Part shown: positions 34,377 through 42,480 of the stretch, in pieces
Layout of the letters: each line of letters begins with the position of its first letter
How positions within the stretch are numbered: position 1 is the first letter of the stretch
Origin: Candidatus Microthrix parvicella Bio17-1
GTDB lineage: Bacteria > Actinomycetota > Acidimicrobiia > Acidimicrobiales > Microtrichaceae
Direction of reading: 5' to 3'
Assembly: GCF_000299415.1 (NCBI RefSeq)
Contig: NZ_AMPG01000001.1
Location: 1,364,001-1,428,000, forward strand
DNA: 64,000 bases
Notes under the pieces: model-generated
Seen by the model: the letters and a program-made list of their open reading frames with translations, nothing else
Told to the model about the DNA's origin: nothing
Databases searched by the model: none
Translations under genes and position numbers: made by a program

Positions 34377-37139
34377 GTGCCCTCTTCACGAAACTCTCGA
34401 ATCCGGCAGGCATCCGCCCTTGCCAAGGCGGCGGTCGTCATCGCCGGCCTTGCGTTCGCCGTTCCGACGCTGTCGCTCGCGCTCCAGGTGGCTGCCCCCA
34501 CTCCAGCGGGAGCTGCCCTGCAGTCATGGAACGGCAAGGTCACCAGGGTGCTCGATGGCGACACCTTGGAGATCGATGGCGGTGGCAGTCCTCAGAAGGT
34601 CATCCGACTGGCGGGCATCAACACCAATGAGAACCACGAGACACCAAAGTGTTACGCAGACGAGGCGACGGCGCGCCTGTCCAGCCTGGTGAACGGCAAA
34701 CAGGTCACGCTTCGGGCTCAGCGTGCCAATTCATACACCAAGGACAACCGAGCGATCAGGCACGTGTTCGTCAACGGCACCAACGTCTCCCAGTTGATGT
34801 TGAAGGAGGGCTACGGCATGCCCATCATCTTCACCGAGAACAACGAGTACGACTACGCCGCCGACTACGTGACGGCGTTCTGGGAGGCCAACCGGGCGGG
34901 CGTCGGGATACACAACCCCAACCTGTGTGGGGCAGGTCCACGAGCTGACTTCCCCATCACCATGAGCACCAACGGCGATGCTGACGGCGCAGAAGAGAGC
35001 AACCTGAACGGCGAGTACGTGCGGTTGCGCAACCACGGAACCACCCCCTTCGACCTCACCGGCTGGCAGTGGAAGGACAGCGCTCTGGAGTTCTACAACT
35101 TCCCGTCAGGTACCCAGATTTCACCCGGAGGTGCACTCACCATTCACACCGGGCAGGGCACCAATACCGCAACCGACCAGTACTTCGGGAAGACCTCGTC
35201 GATCTTCTCCGGGATCGACGGAGCGTTCCTTCTCGATCCTCAGCGTGACATGCGGGCATTCAACTTCTGGCCATGTGTCGGGCCCTGCAACGACACGGCG
35301 GCGCCCAACGTGGAGATCACCAGGTTGGATACCGCACCATGGGGCACCAATGACTACTTCGACCTGACCAACCGCGGAACAACCACCGTGAACCTTCAGG
35401 ACTGGCGCCTTGAGTCCTATCCCCACATCAAGACCATCGACGCACCCATCACCCTGGCACCCTCCGCCACCATTCGGGTCACGATCGGCCCAGGCACCGA
35501 CTCGCAAACCGGACTGTTCATGAACCGTTCGGCACCGATCTTCGACCCTGAACCGGTGGGCGACTCGGCATTGGCCATCGATTCACTTGGCAATGTGGTC
35601 GCTTGCAAGGCATACGGCAAGACCACCTGCGCGCCCCATCCAGGTAAGGCCCGGTCCGAGCGCATCGGCGCCGACTTCAACGGTGATGGCTGGGCAGACG
35701 CGGCCCTCAGCGCTCCCGGGGAGGACATCGGCTCGGTCAAGAACGCCGGCGCCGTCAACGTGCGCTACGGGGAGGACCCGGGCATCACCCCGGATCGTCC
35801 GGTCTTCGGCATAGCCCGGCTGCGCCCGCAGTTTCTCAGCCAATCCGGGCCCATCACCGGCGCAACAGAAACCAACGACTACTTCGGAGACGTGACCACA
35901 TCTGGTGACTTCAACGGAGATGGGTATGACGAACTGGTCATCGGCGTTCCTCGCGAAGACGTGGGTTCGCAACGTGATGCCGGCGCAATCCACGTGCTCA
36001 ACGGTGGACCGGCAGGCCTGGACGCTCGACGCGAACGCTCCTTCGACCAGAACGGCCCCATCCCCGGGTACGCAGAGTCGGGAGACCGATTTGGCGCTGC
36101 GCTGGCGGCCGGCGACTTCAACCATGACGGCTTCGATGACCTGGTGGTGGGGGTTCCCGGCGAGAACGCGTCCCAGGGCTACCTGGCCTTGATCTACGGC
36201 ACCGCCAACGGACTGAACGACTCGGGCAGCGTGTCCATTGGCCAGTACGGACCAGTGGTGGGAGTCGCCGAAACCGGCGACGAGTTCGCTGCATCCCTGG
36301 CTGCGGACGACTTGAACGCCGACGGCTTTGACGACCTTGCCATCGGGGCACCCGGCGAGGCATTCGGAACCAGGACGAACGTGGGCATGTCGCACCTTCT
36401 GATGGGTTCTGCCAACGGGCTCACGACCGCTGGGAACTACGCCGTAGCTCAAGGGGACGGCGCGCCCGGGGCGTGGGCCGGCGGCGAGCGTTTCGCCGCC
36501 TCGTTGGCGACGGGTGACGTCACCGGCGACGGCGCCGCAGACCTGGTTGTCGGCACACCGGGCGACTGGGTCCGATCCCAGCGATCGGCCGGGAGTGCCA
36601 CCGTGTTACACGGGTCGCCGTCGTCGAGGGTTGGCACCAACGCCAGCGTGTTGACACAGTCGGGAGCACTCCCGGGCGGCGCAGAAGCGAACGACGCAGT
36701 AGGCGCATCGGTGGCCGTTGGCGATCTCGACGAGGACGGCTACGGCGACGTGATCGTCGGTGCTCCGGACGAGAGCTTCGGGTCCAGCACCGGCGCCGGC
36801 ATGGTGGGGATCGCCTTTGGTGCAGAGGGTGGGGTGAGTGGATCAGGCTCGATCGCTCAGGGAACCGCCCCACTCACCGGCTACGGCGCCGAATGGGGCG
36901 ACCACTTTGGCGCCCACCTGGAGATCCTTGATCGAAACGGCGACGGCTTGGCGGACATCACCGTGGGAGTGCCCGGCGAGAACCTGGGCTCCATCGTCGA
37001 TTCGGGAACCATGCACTTCTTTGACGGCGCCCGCAACCGGGCCGGTACCTCACCCCAGCGCCCTGGGGGTTCATCCATCGCCTATTCCCAGAACGCCTTT
37101 GGCGGAGGTATCGAGCCGGGTGACGCATTCGGTTCATGA
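34377..37139 (+). CDS. Secreted multidomain protein: SNase-like, lamin-tail-like, seven FG-GAP repeats
   Basis: 920 residues from a GTG. Signal peptide ending PTPAGA near residue 46. Residues ~49-185 match a staphylococcal-nuclease fold: VTRVLDGDTLEI, VIRLAGINTNE, and DNRAIRHVFVNGTNVSQ. Residues ~190-400 hold two lamin-tail (LTD) type domains: YVRLRNHGTTPFDLTGWQW and YFDLTNRGTTTVNLQDWRL. Residues ~430-900 carry seven FG-GAP repeats with calcium loops (DFNGDGWADAALSAPGED, DFNHDGFDDLVVGVPGEN, DLDEDGYGDVIVGAP), an integrin-like propeller. In the nuclease the Asp usually found in the VDTPE segment is Asn here (INTNE), so activity is uncertain. It lies 72 bp after TagF-like copy 2. Confidence 0.85.
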   Translation: MPSSRNSRIRQASALAKAAVVIAGLAFAVPTLSLALQVAAPTPAGAALQSWNGKVTRVLDGDTLEIDGGGSPQKVIRLAGINTNENHETPKCYADEATARLSSLVNGKQVTLRAQRANSYTKDNRAIRHVFVNGTNVSQLMLKEGYGMPIIFTENNEYDYAADYVTAFWEANRAGVGIHNPNLCGAGPRADFPITMSTNGDADGAEESNLNGEYVRLRNHGTTPFDLTGWQWKDSALEFYNFPSGTQISPGGALTIHTGQGTNTATDQYFGKTSSIFSGIDGAFLLDPQRDMRAFNFWPCVGPCNDTAAPNVEITRLDTAPWGTNDYFDLTNRGTTTVNLQDWRLESYPHIKTIDAPITLAPSATIRVTIGPGTDSQTGLFMNRSAPIFDPEPVGDSALAIDSLGNVVACKAYGKTTCAPHPGKARSERIGADFNGDGWADAALSAPGEDIGSVKNAGAVNVRYGEDPGITPDRPVFGIARLRPQFLSQSGPITGATETNDYFGDVTTSGDFNGDGYDELVIGVPREDVGSQRDAGAIHVLNGGPAGLDARRERSFDQNGPIPGYAESGDRFGAALAAGDFNHDGFDDLVVGVPGENASQGYLALIYGTANGLNDSGSVSIGQYGPVVGVAETGDEFAASLAADDLNADGFDDLAIGAPGEAFGTRTNVGMSHLLMGSANGLTTAGNYAVAQGDGAPGAWAGGERFAASLATGDVTGDGAADLVVGTPGDWVRSQRSAGSATVLHGSPSSRVGTNASVLTQSGALPGGAEANDAVGASVAVGDLDEDGYGDVIVGAPDESFGSSTGAGMVGIAFGAEGGVSGSGSIAQGTAPLTGYGAEWGDHFGAHLEILDRNGDGLADITVGVPGENLGSIVDSGTMHFFDGARNRAGTSPQRPGGSSIAYSQNAFGGGIEPGDAFGS

Positions 37140-37282
37140 ACCGGCACGGGCTCAAGGTGTGCCCGCGGCAGGGGCCTGAGGAAACCTCGCGAGTGCTCGA
37201 ATGCAAGCCGCACCGTGATAATTTCGGCGATCCCACTCCGGTGGCGCCACCCAGTACACCCTTCACCCCCGAGGTAATTTCG

Positions 37283-38134
37283 ATGGCAACAACAACTCCA
37301 AAAAAGTTGGACGATGTACCCGGCTGGATGATCCGTGCCGACCAGTGGCTCTTCGAGCGCATCCTGAGCTTCCAGGTTGGCTCTCAGGCACCAGGCGATC
37401 TCGTGGAGTTGGGGGTGTACAAGGGGAAGAGCGCCATCGTCATCGGAAGGCACCAGCAGCCGGGCGAGACGTTCACCGTGTGCGACCTGTTCGAGGACGT
37501 CACCTCAGAATTGACACTGCATCAAGCTGACCGAAATGCCTACAGAACACTCTCGGAAGAAGAGTTCGCAAACAACTACCTGGCCTTTCATGACACGCTT
37601 CCAGAGGTCGTTCGGGGCCTGAGTTCGGCCATCGAAGATCACGTCACGGCCGGAAGCTGTCGCTACATCCACATCGACGCTTCCCACATGTACGTAAACG
37701 TCAGAGAGGACGCCGCTGCAGCCCGAAGGCTGCTGAGGAAAGACGGTGTGGTGGTCTTCGACGACTTCCGAACCGAGCACACCATCGGCACGGCCAATGC
37801 GGTCTGGGAAACCATCGTCAACGACGATCTGCATCCGATCTGTGCCAGTGAGCGCAAGATGTACGCCACCTGGGGTGATCCGGAGCCCTACCAACGCGAA
37901 CTGATGGAGCGTCTGGCCGAGTCGGGTGAATTCCGGGCCGATCTTCATACGATCGTCCGTGAGGAACGCGTGATCCGGGTGGTTACGAACAAGGCCAAGA
38001 AGGCGGCAGCAGCCCCTGCGGCCGCCCCTGCAAAGACGGGCGCAACACCCGTCCCAGCCAAAGCAGGAGCCTCGGTACCGATCAAGCAGTTCCTCAACAA
38101 GGTTGCCAACAAGGTTCAACGGCTGACTGCCTAG
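37283..38134 (+). CDS. Class I SAM-dependent methyltransferase, surface-island copy 2
   Basis: 283 residues from ATG 37283, with GAGGTAATTTCG upstream. It opens TTTPKKLDDVPGWMIRADQW and carries LVELGVYKGKSAIVIG (motif I), TVCDLFEDV, CRYIHIDASHMYVNVRED and VVVFDDFRTEHTIGTAN. It is a clear paralogue of the gene at 18522 in the same relative position at the opposite edge of the island. Like that one, the tail is an Ala/Pro/Lys linker ending in a basic helix FLNKVANKVQRLTA. An upstream in-frame opening to 37136 overlaps the nuclease gene's end and is not used. Confidence 0.85.
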   Translation: MATTTPKKLDDVPGWMIRADQWLFERILSFQVGSQAPGDLVELGVYKGKSAIVIGRHQQPGETFTVCDLFEDVTSELTLHQADRNAYRTLSEEEFANNYLAFHDTLPEVVRGLSSAIEDHVTAGSCRYIHIDASHMYVNVREDAAAARRLLRKDGVVVFDDFRTEHTIGTANAVWETIVNDDLHPICASERKMYATWGDPEPYQRELMERLAESGEFRADLHTIVREERVIRVVTNKAKKAAAAPAAAPAKTGATPVPAKAGASVPIKQFLNKVANKVQRLTA

Positions 38135-38152
38135 CTCGGACAGCGTCCTGCC

Positions 38153-39262
38153 ATGGCCTACGACGAACCCACGATGCCACCGGTCCCACCCAAGCCGCTC
38201 CCGCCGCCCGCGCCCTCGTTACCCGTTGCTCCCCCTCCGCAGCAGGCGAGCATTCGCACCTCTGCGTCGACGCCACCACCAACCGCTGCGCCACCACAGG
38301 CGTCCAGAACCCGCGTCAACACGCGCATCCTCCTGGCACTTGGAATTGGCTTCCTGGCTGTGGCCATCGGTGTAGCGGCCTTGGGGTGGTCGCTGTATGT
38401 GCGCAGGTCTGACGGGTTTGCCGGTGCCGACCTGAGCGGTCTGTCGGTCAGTGTGAGTACCAGGGACGTTCCGGAAAACAACCTGCTTGGTTACATGTTC
38501 GTTGTGGCGTACGAGTCGGCGGGAGCGAAGGTCGAGTCGCAGGTTGGTGCTGGGAGCGCTGCCTCGGTTCGTCGGAAGATGATGGCGGATCGAATCGACG
38601 CCTCGGTCGAGTACAACGGACTCGCCTGGTCCCGGTCGCTGAGCGACGAGGACCCTCCGACCGACCCGGCCGAGTTCACCAAACAGGCAGGCGCACTTGA
38701 TCGCGACCAAAACGGCATCGTGTGGCTTGGAAGATCTACGTTCAACAATGCCTACGGTTTTGCGGTCGGACCTCAACTCGCTGAGGAACAGGGCCCCTTC
38801 ACGCTGGACTCAATGGTCTCCTACCTGCGGGGCCATCCCGACGCGTCGGTCTGTCTCCAACCCAAGAACACGTTGAGCGCTGCTGGAATGGGTCGGTTTG
38901 AGGAGCTGACCGGCTTTTCCATTCCGTCCAACCAGCTTCAGCAGGCTGACAGCGCGACGATCGGGCCCGACACCGCCGATGGCACCTGCGCCTTCTCCGA
39001 GTTCGCCGCCACAAGCGGCGCCATCGTCAACTTCAACCTGACGCTCGTGGAATCCGACGACCAGCTCGAAATCAACAATGCCTCGGCCACCGTCAGAGAA
39101 GCGCTGTACGAACAACGGCCGCAAGCCTTCGACACCATCGCCACCGCCATCTTGGAGCCACTGGACGATCGCACCATGGCCACCCTGAACGCCCGGGTCG
39201 CCAACGGCGAGGACCCTGCTGCGGTCGCCAAGGACTACCTCTCGGGTCAGGGATTGATGTGA
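38153..39262 (+). CDS. Membrane-anchored OpuAC/osmoprotectant-binding-like protein
   Basis: 369 residues. The first 58 residues are a Pro/Ala-rich cytoplasmic stretch, followed by one membrane helix (RILLALGIGFLAVAIGVAALGW). The extracytoplasmic part has the look of the glycine betaine/choline-binding family (OpuAC, OsmX): LVAYESAGAKVESQVG-like sequence, VRRKMMADRIDASVEYNGLAW, and WLGRSTFNNAYGFAV. The family is normally a lipoprotein partner of an ABC permease, but here there is no lipobox and no ABC gene nearby, so it may be a sensor or a captured domain. Starts 18 bp after the methyltransferase stop. Confidence 0.75.
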   Translation: MAYDEPTMPPVPPKPLPPPAPSLPVAPPPQQASIRTSASTPPPTAAPPQASRTRVNTRILLALGIGFLAVAIGVAALGWSLYVRRSDGFAGADLSGLSVSVSTRDVPENNLLGYMFVVAYESAGAKVESQVGAGSAASVRRKMMADRIDASVEYNGLAWSRSLSDEDPPTDPAEFTKQAGALDRDQNGIVWLGRSTFNNAYGFAVGPQLAEEQGPFTLDSMVSYLRGHPDASVCLQPKNTLSAAGMGRFEELTGFSIPSNQLQQADSATIGPDTADGTCAFSEFAATSGAIVNFNLTLVESDDQLEINNASATVREALYEQRPQAFDTIATAILEPLDDRTMATLNARVANGEDPAAVAKDYLSGQGLM

Positions 39263-39284
39263 GCAGGCGCCCTCGGCGACGCGC

Positions 39285-41447
39285 ATGGAGACGTCCGGTG
39301 GGCAGGCTCCCGTCCTGAGCGATCATCAAGCGGCGCAATCGGGCACCCGGCCGACGAACCTCACCATGGCGATGTCGGGGGGCTTGCTTTGGGTCGCCGG
39401 CGCCTTGCTGTTGTGGCACCTACGCGGGTCCATCAACTTCGTCGACCGGGACGACGGCATCATCACGTTGGCTCACGCCAAAAGCCTGGTGCAATCAGGT
39501 TCCATCTCCGTCGGGGCATTCGGGGATCGCGTGGCCGGGTTCAGCGCACCCCTGCACTTCATGGTGGGTGTGGTCTATTTCCTCCTGGGCGGAAGCAGCT
39601 ATCAGCTTCTGGGTCGGGCCTTGGGCTTTTTGTGTCTGATCGGAATCGGTGCGACCACCGGTGCTCTCGTCGGAGAGGAACTTCAGACTGAACGGGCTCC
39701 GATTCGGTGGGCCGCCCTGGTGGCGGTGGCGGGCCTGCAGCTCGGGAGCTGGAGCTTCTTCGGTTGGCAGTTCTCCGGCATGGAGAATCCGATTGGGGCG
39801 CTACTGCTGATCGTGATCATGTGGCGATGGGACCGTGTCAATGCCTCGCTGCCATCTGCCGTGTGGCTCGGGGTGATGCTCGGTCTGCTGTCGATCGTTC
39901 GGTTGGACACGATCACCCTTGCTGCCCCATTGACCGCCGTGATCGTGATCGAAAGCCTCATGCGCCGCGAGGAGCGCAGCCTGCGACATGTAGGCGCCCT
40001 CGCCCTGCCGGCCTGCCTGATCCCACTTACGGCCGTCACCCTCTGGTACCTGTACTTCGGATCGGTCGGCTCAACCACCATCGCCAATCGCAGTCGCGAT
40101 GCCGCGGCGACCCTGGACCTGCTGGGCATCGCTGCGCTGGGTGTCGCCGGGTGGCTCGCAACCTTGTGGGCCGTCCACCGCATGTCTCGACAAACCCCGG
40201 GCCGCAACCGTGCCGCAACCGGGGGGGGCGTGCTGCTCGCCGGATGCGCGATGTTGATCGCAGCAGCCGCCTTGAGTGTGCGGGTGGGGGACGGCCGCGT
40301 CGGAGGCCTGGTGATGACCGCCATGTGGTCGGTTGGGGTGATCTGGACGGCAGGCGCGGTGGTCAGCGGGTGGAGCCTTCCCGCTGCCCGACCCAAGCGA
40401 TTGGCGGCCTACACCACCGTTGTGGTGTGGGTGCCCTGTTACGCGTTGATTCTTGGCCCCAGCCGAATTCACCCGGCTCGCGTCGTTTCCATGGCGGTGC
40501 CGGTGCTCTCGTTGGCCACGGTGGTTGTCGTGGCCAAACTGATCGGAAATCGGCTGGAACGTGCAGGCGAGACCCCCCGCTCAACCGCCGTTCGGGTCCG
40601 TGCCACGCTCACGGCGTCCGGTCTCGCCGTCCTGACGCTGCTCATCGTCGCGCGGGAGAGTTCACTGCCGGCAGATGAGTCGTTTTCCAAGACCTTCTAT
40701 CTGGGGTGGGTCATTGCGCCGCGCGACACGATCCTGCTGCAGACGGCACGACAGACGGTCGGACAGGTTGACCAGCGCTTGATACCCATCGTGGCCAACC
40801 CGGATCTCGGGCGGGTCGCGTTTCGCCACGAGGCTCAGGTGGTCGATCTCGGGAAGATTGGGGATCCGTTGTTGCTCCGCGTCCTGCTCGAGCCGAACAC
40901 CAAACTCAGGGCAGCGATCTCCAAGCGCTATTTCTTCGACATCATGCCCCCAGACACCTGGATGCTGACCGAACCCTGGTCGTGCACCTACCGATCCATC
41001 CGACGGGACCCCCGATTCGACGCCACGTATCGACGAATCGACACCGATACCACTGACAGCCCAGATGGTGACCTCAACCAAGCGGGGACCTGCAGCGACG
41101 GTCAGACCCTGCTCGACAACGGCGTCTACACGCTGCGCAACCCGGCGGCACGTGCCGACCTGCAACTGGCAAGTGACCTCGTGAGCGAGCGGATACTGCC
41201 GGACGACGACTTCTTCTCTGCATGCAGACGCAACGCTCCGGTCGAGTGTTTCACCCGAATGCGAGCGTACCGAAGGGCATTCCCCGGCGCCGGACCTGCC
41301 GACGAGATCACCGACCAACTCGCCGGGCTGGGCAGCAGCCCAGCAGGCCGTTTGGCCCGCGCCCTCATCACCAGCCCGAACAACCCGCAGTGGGCCGACG
41401 AGGCGTTCGATGCGCTGGTGGCTTTGGAACGCTCCGAACCCGGCTGA
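39285..41447 (+). CDS. Polytopic membrane protein, probable GT-C glycosyltransferase
   Basis: 720 residues: about 10-12 membrane helices in the first 470 residues, then a 230-residue extracytoplasmic domain. The first loop, NFVDRDDGIITLAHAKSLV, contains an acidic Asp-Asp pair after helix 1, as in the polyprenyl-phosphate-sugar-dependent GT-C enzymes such as actinobacterial arabinosyl- or mannosyltransferases, and GFSAPLHFMVGVVYFLLGG follows in the usual way. It should transfer a lipid-linked sugar outside the cell. It follows the binding-like protein by 22 bp. No closer family can be named from sequence alone. Confidence 0.72.
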   Translation: METSGGQAPVLSDHQAAQSGTRPTNLTMAMSGGLLWVAGALLLWHLRGSINFVDRDDGIITLAHAKSLVQSGSISVGAFGDRVAGFSAPLHFMVGVVYFLLGGSSYQLLGRALGFLCLIGIGATTGALVGEELQTERAPIRWAALVAVAGLQLGSWSFFGWQFSGMENPIGALLLIVIMWRWDRVNASLPSAVWLGVMLGLLSIVRLDTITLAAPLTAVIVIESLMRREERSLRHVGALALPACLIPLTAVTLWYLYFGSVGSTTIANRSRDAAATLDLLGIAALGVAGWLATLWAVHRMSRQTPGRNRAATGGGVLLAGCAMLIAAAALSVRVGDGRVGGLVMTAMWSVGVIWTAGAVVSGWSLPAARPKRLAAYTTVVVWVPCYALILGPSRIHPARVVSMAVPVLSLATVVVVAKLIGNRLERAGETPRSTAVRVRATLTASGLAVLTLLIVARESSLPADESFSKTFYLGWVIAPRDTILLQTARQTVGQVDQRLIPIVANPDLGRVAFRHEAQVVDLGKIGDPLLLRVLLEPNTKLRAAISKRYFFDIMPPDTWMLTEPWSCTYRSIRRDPRFDATYRRIDTDTTDSPDGDLNQAGTCSDGQTLLDNGVYTLRNPAARADLQLASDLVSERILPDDDFFSACRRNAPVECFTRMRAYRRAFPGAGPADEITDQLAGLGSSPAGRLARALITSPNNPQWADEAFDALVALERSEPG

Positions 41448-41472
41448 CGTCCTGGGCGGATCACGCTCACCG

Positions 41473-42405
41473 CTATCCCAGGCTGACCAGGGCCACCGCC
41501 ACCAAGGCGAGAACCATGCCCACCACCTGGACCCGCTGGGGCCGCTCGCCTTGGAAGGCCCCGGCCAAGCCCACGGTTGCCGCCGGATAGAGCGACTGCA
41601 CTGCCGCAACGACCGCCAGCAGGTCGGCCCGGACCGCCAGTAGGTAGAACACGTTGCCGCCCGCATCGAACACCCCGCCGGCGGCAGCCAGGCGTAGGCC
41701 TCGCCCGGGCTCATCGACGACTTCTTGTGCGCCATCGACGCCGCGATCATGTCGGCGGGGCCAACGCAACACCCCAAACGCCGCGGCCAACGTCAGCACC
41801 ACGACGATCGATGACCCTCGCCCGATCAGCACGGGCCACAGGTTGGAGGCCTCACCCGTCCGGCTGATCAACACCAGGTAGCTGCCGAACCCAACCCCGG
41901 CGGCCAGGGCCCGAACGAGGGTGCTGCTCGCCATCCGCCGAGGTTCTCCGGGCAGGCGCCGCTCGCGGGCCACCATGGCGATTGCAGGAAGGGCCAGAGC
42001 GATACCCAACAGCGCCATCGGTGCCGGACGCTCACCGAGCGCAAACCCCGACGTCACCGGCACGATGGCCGAGGTCACCGCCGACACCGGGGCCACCACT
42101 CCCATTGGGCCGATGGCCAACGCCGAATAGAACGTGGCAAGCCCCATCGAACCCACCACGCCGGCCGCCAGCGACCAGGCCACGTCGGCACTGGTCACCA
42201 CGCCGCCCTGCACCAGGCATGCCACCGCAATGATCGAGGCTCCAACGACCATCGAAATCAGCGTGACCACCAGCGCGTGCAACCGTCGGCTGGCCGTGCC
42301 GCCCAGAAAGTCGGCCACGCCGTAGGAAGCGGCAGAGAGCAGGGCGAGAAGGATGGGCACGGCGGCGCAGGCTACCGGCAAGGCAAACACATCCTCTCGG
42401 GCCAT
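41473..42405 (-). CDS. EamA/DMT-family transporter, first copy
   Basis: 310 residues from ATG 42405, preceded by GGGGAG. Ten hydrophobic helices in two five-helix halves, with LLALLSAASYGVADFLGGTAS at the start and VVAAVQSLYPAATVGLAGAF in the second half. This is the DMT/EamA exporter family, which moves amino acids, nucleosides or other metabolites out of the cell. The substrate is unknown. The frame is open upstream to 42510 but crosses the divergent argS start. Convergent with the GT-C gene. Confidence 0.85.
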   Translation of the reverse strand: MAREDVFALPVACAAVPILLALLSAASYGVADFLGGTASRRLHALVVTLISMVVGASIIAVACLVQGGVVTSADVAWSLAAGVVGSMGLATFYSALAIGPMGVVAPVSAVTSAIVPVTSGFALGERPAPMALLGIALALPAIAMVARERRLPGEPRRMASSTLVRALAAGVGFGSYLVLISRTGEASNLWPVLIGRGSSIVVVLTLAAAFGVLRWPRRHDRGVDGAQEVVDEPGRGLRLAAAGGVFDAGGNVFYLLAVRADLLAVVAAVQSLYPAATVGLAGAFQGERPQRVQVVGMVLALVAVALVSLG

Positions 42406-42480
42406 CCCGAACTCCCCACCCCGGCAGACCCCAACGATTGAGGTTGACCCAGGGGCGCGCCGCGACGGACCATCGCGACC

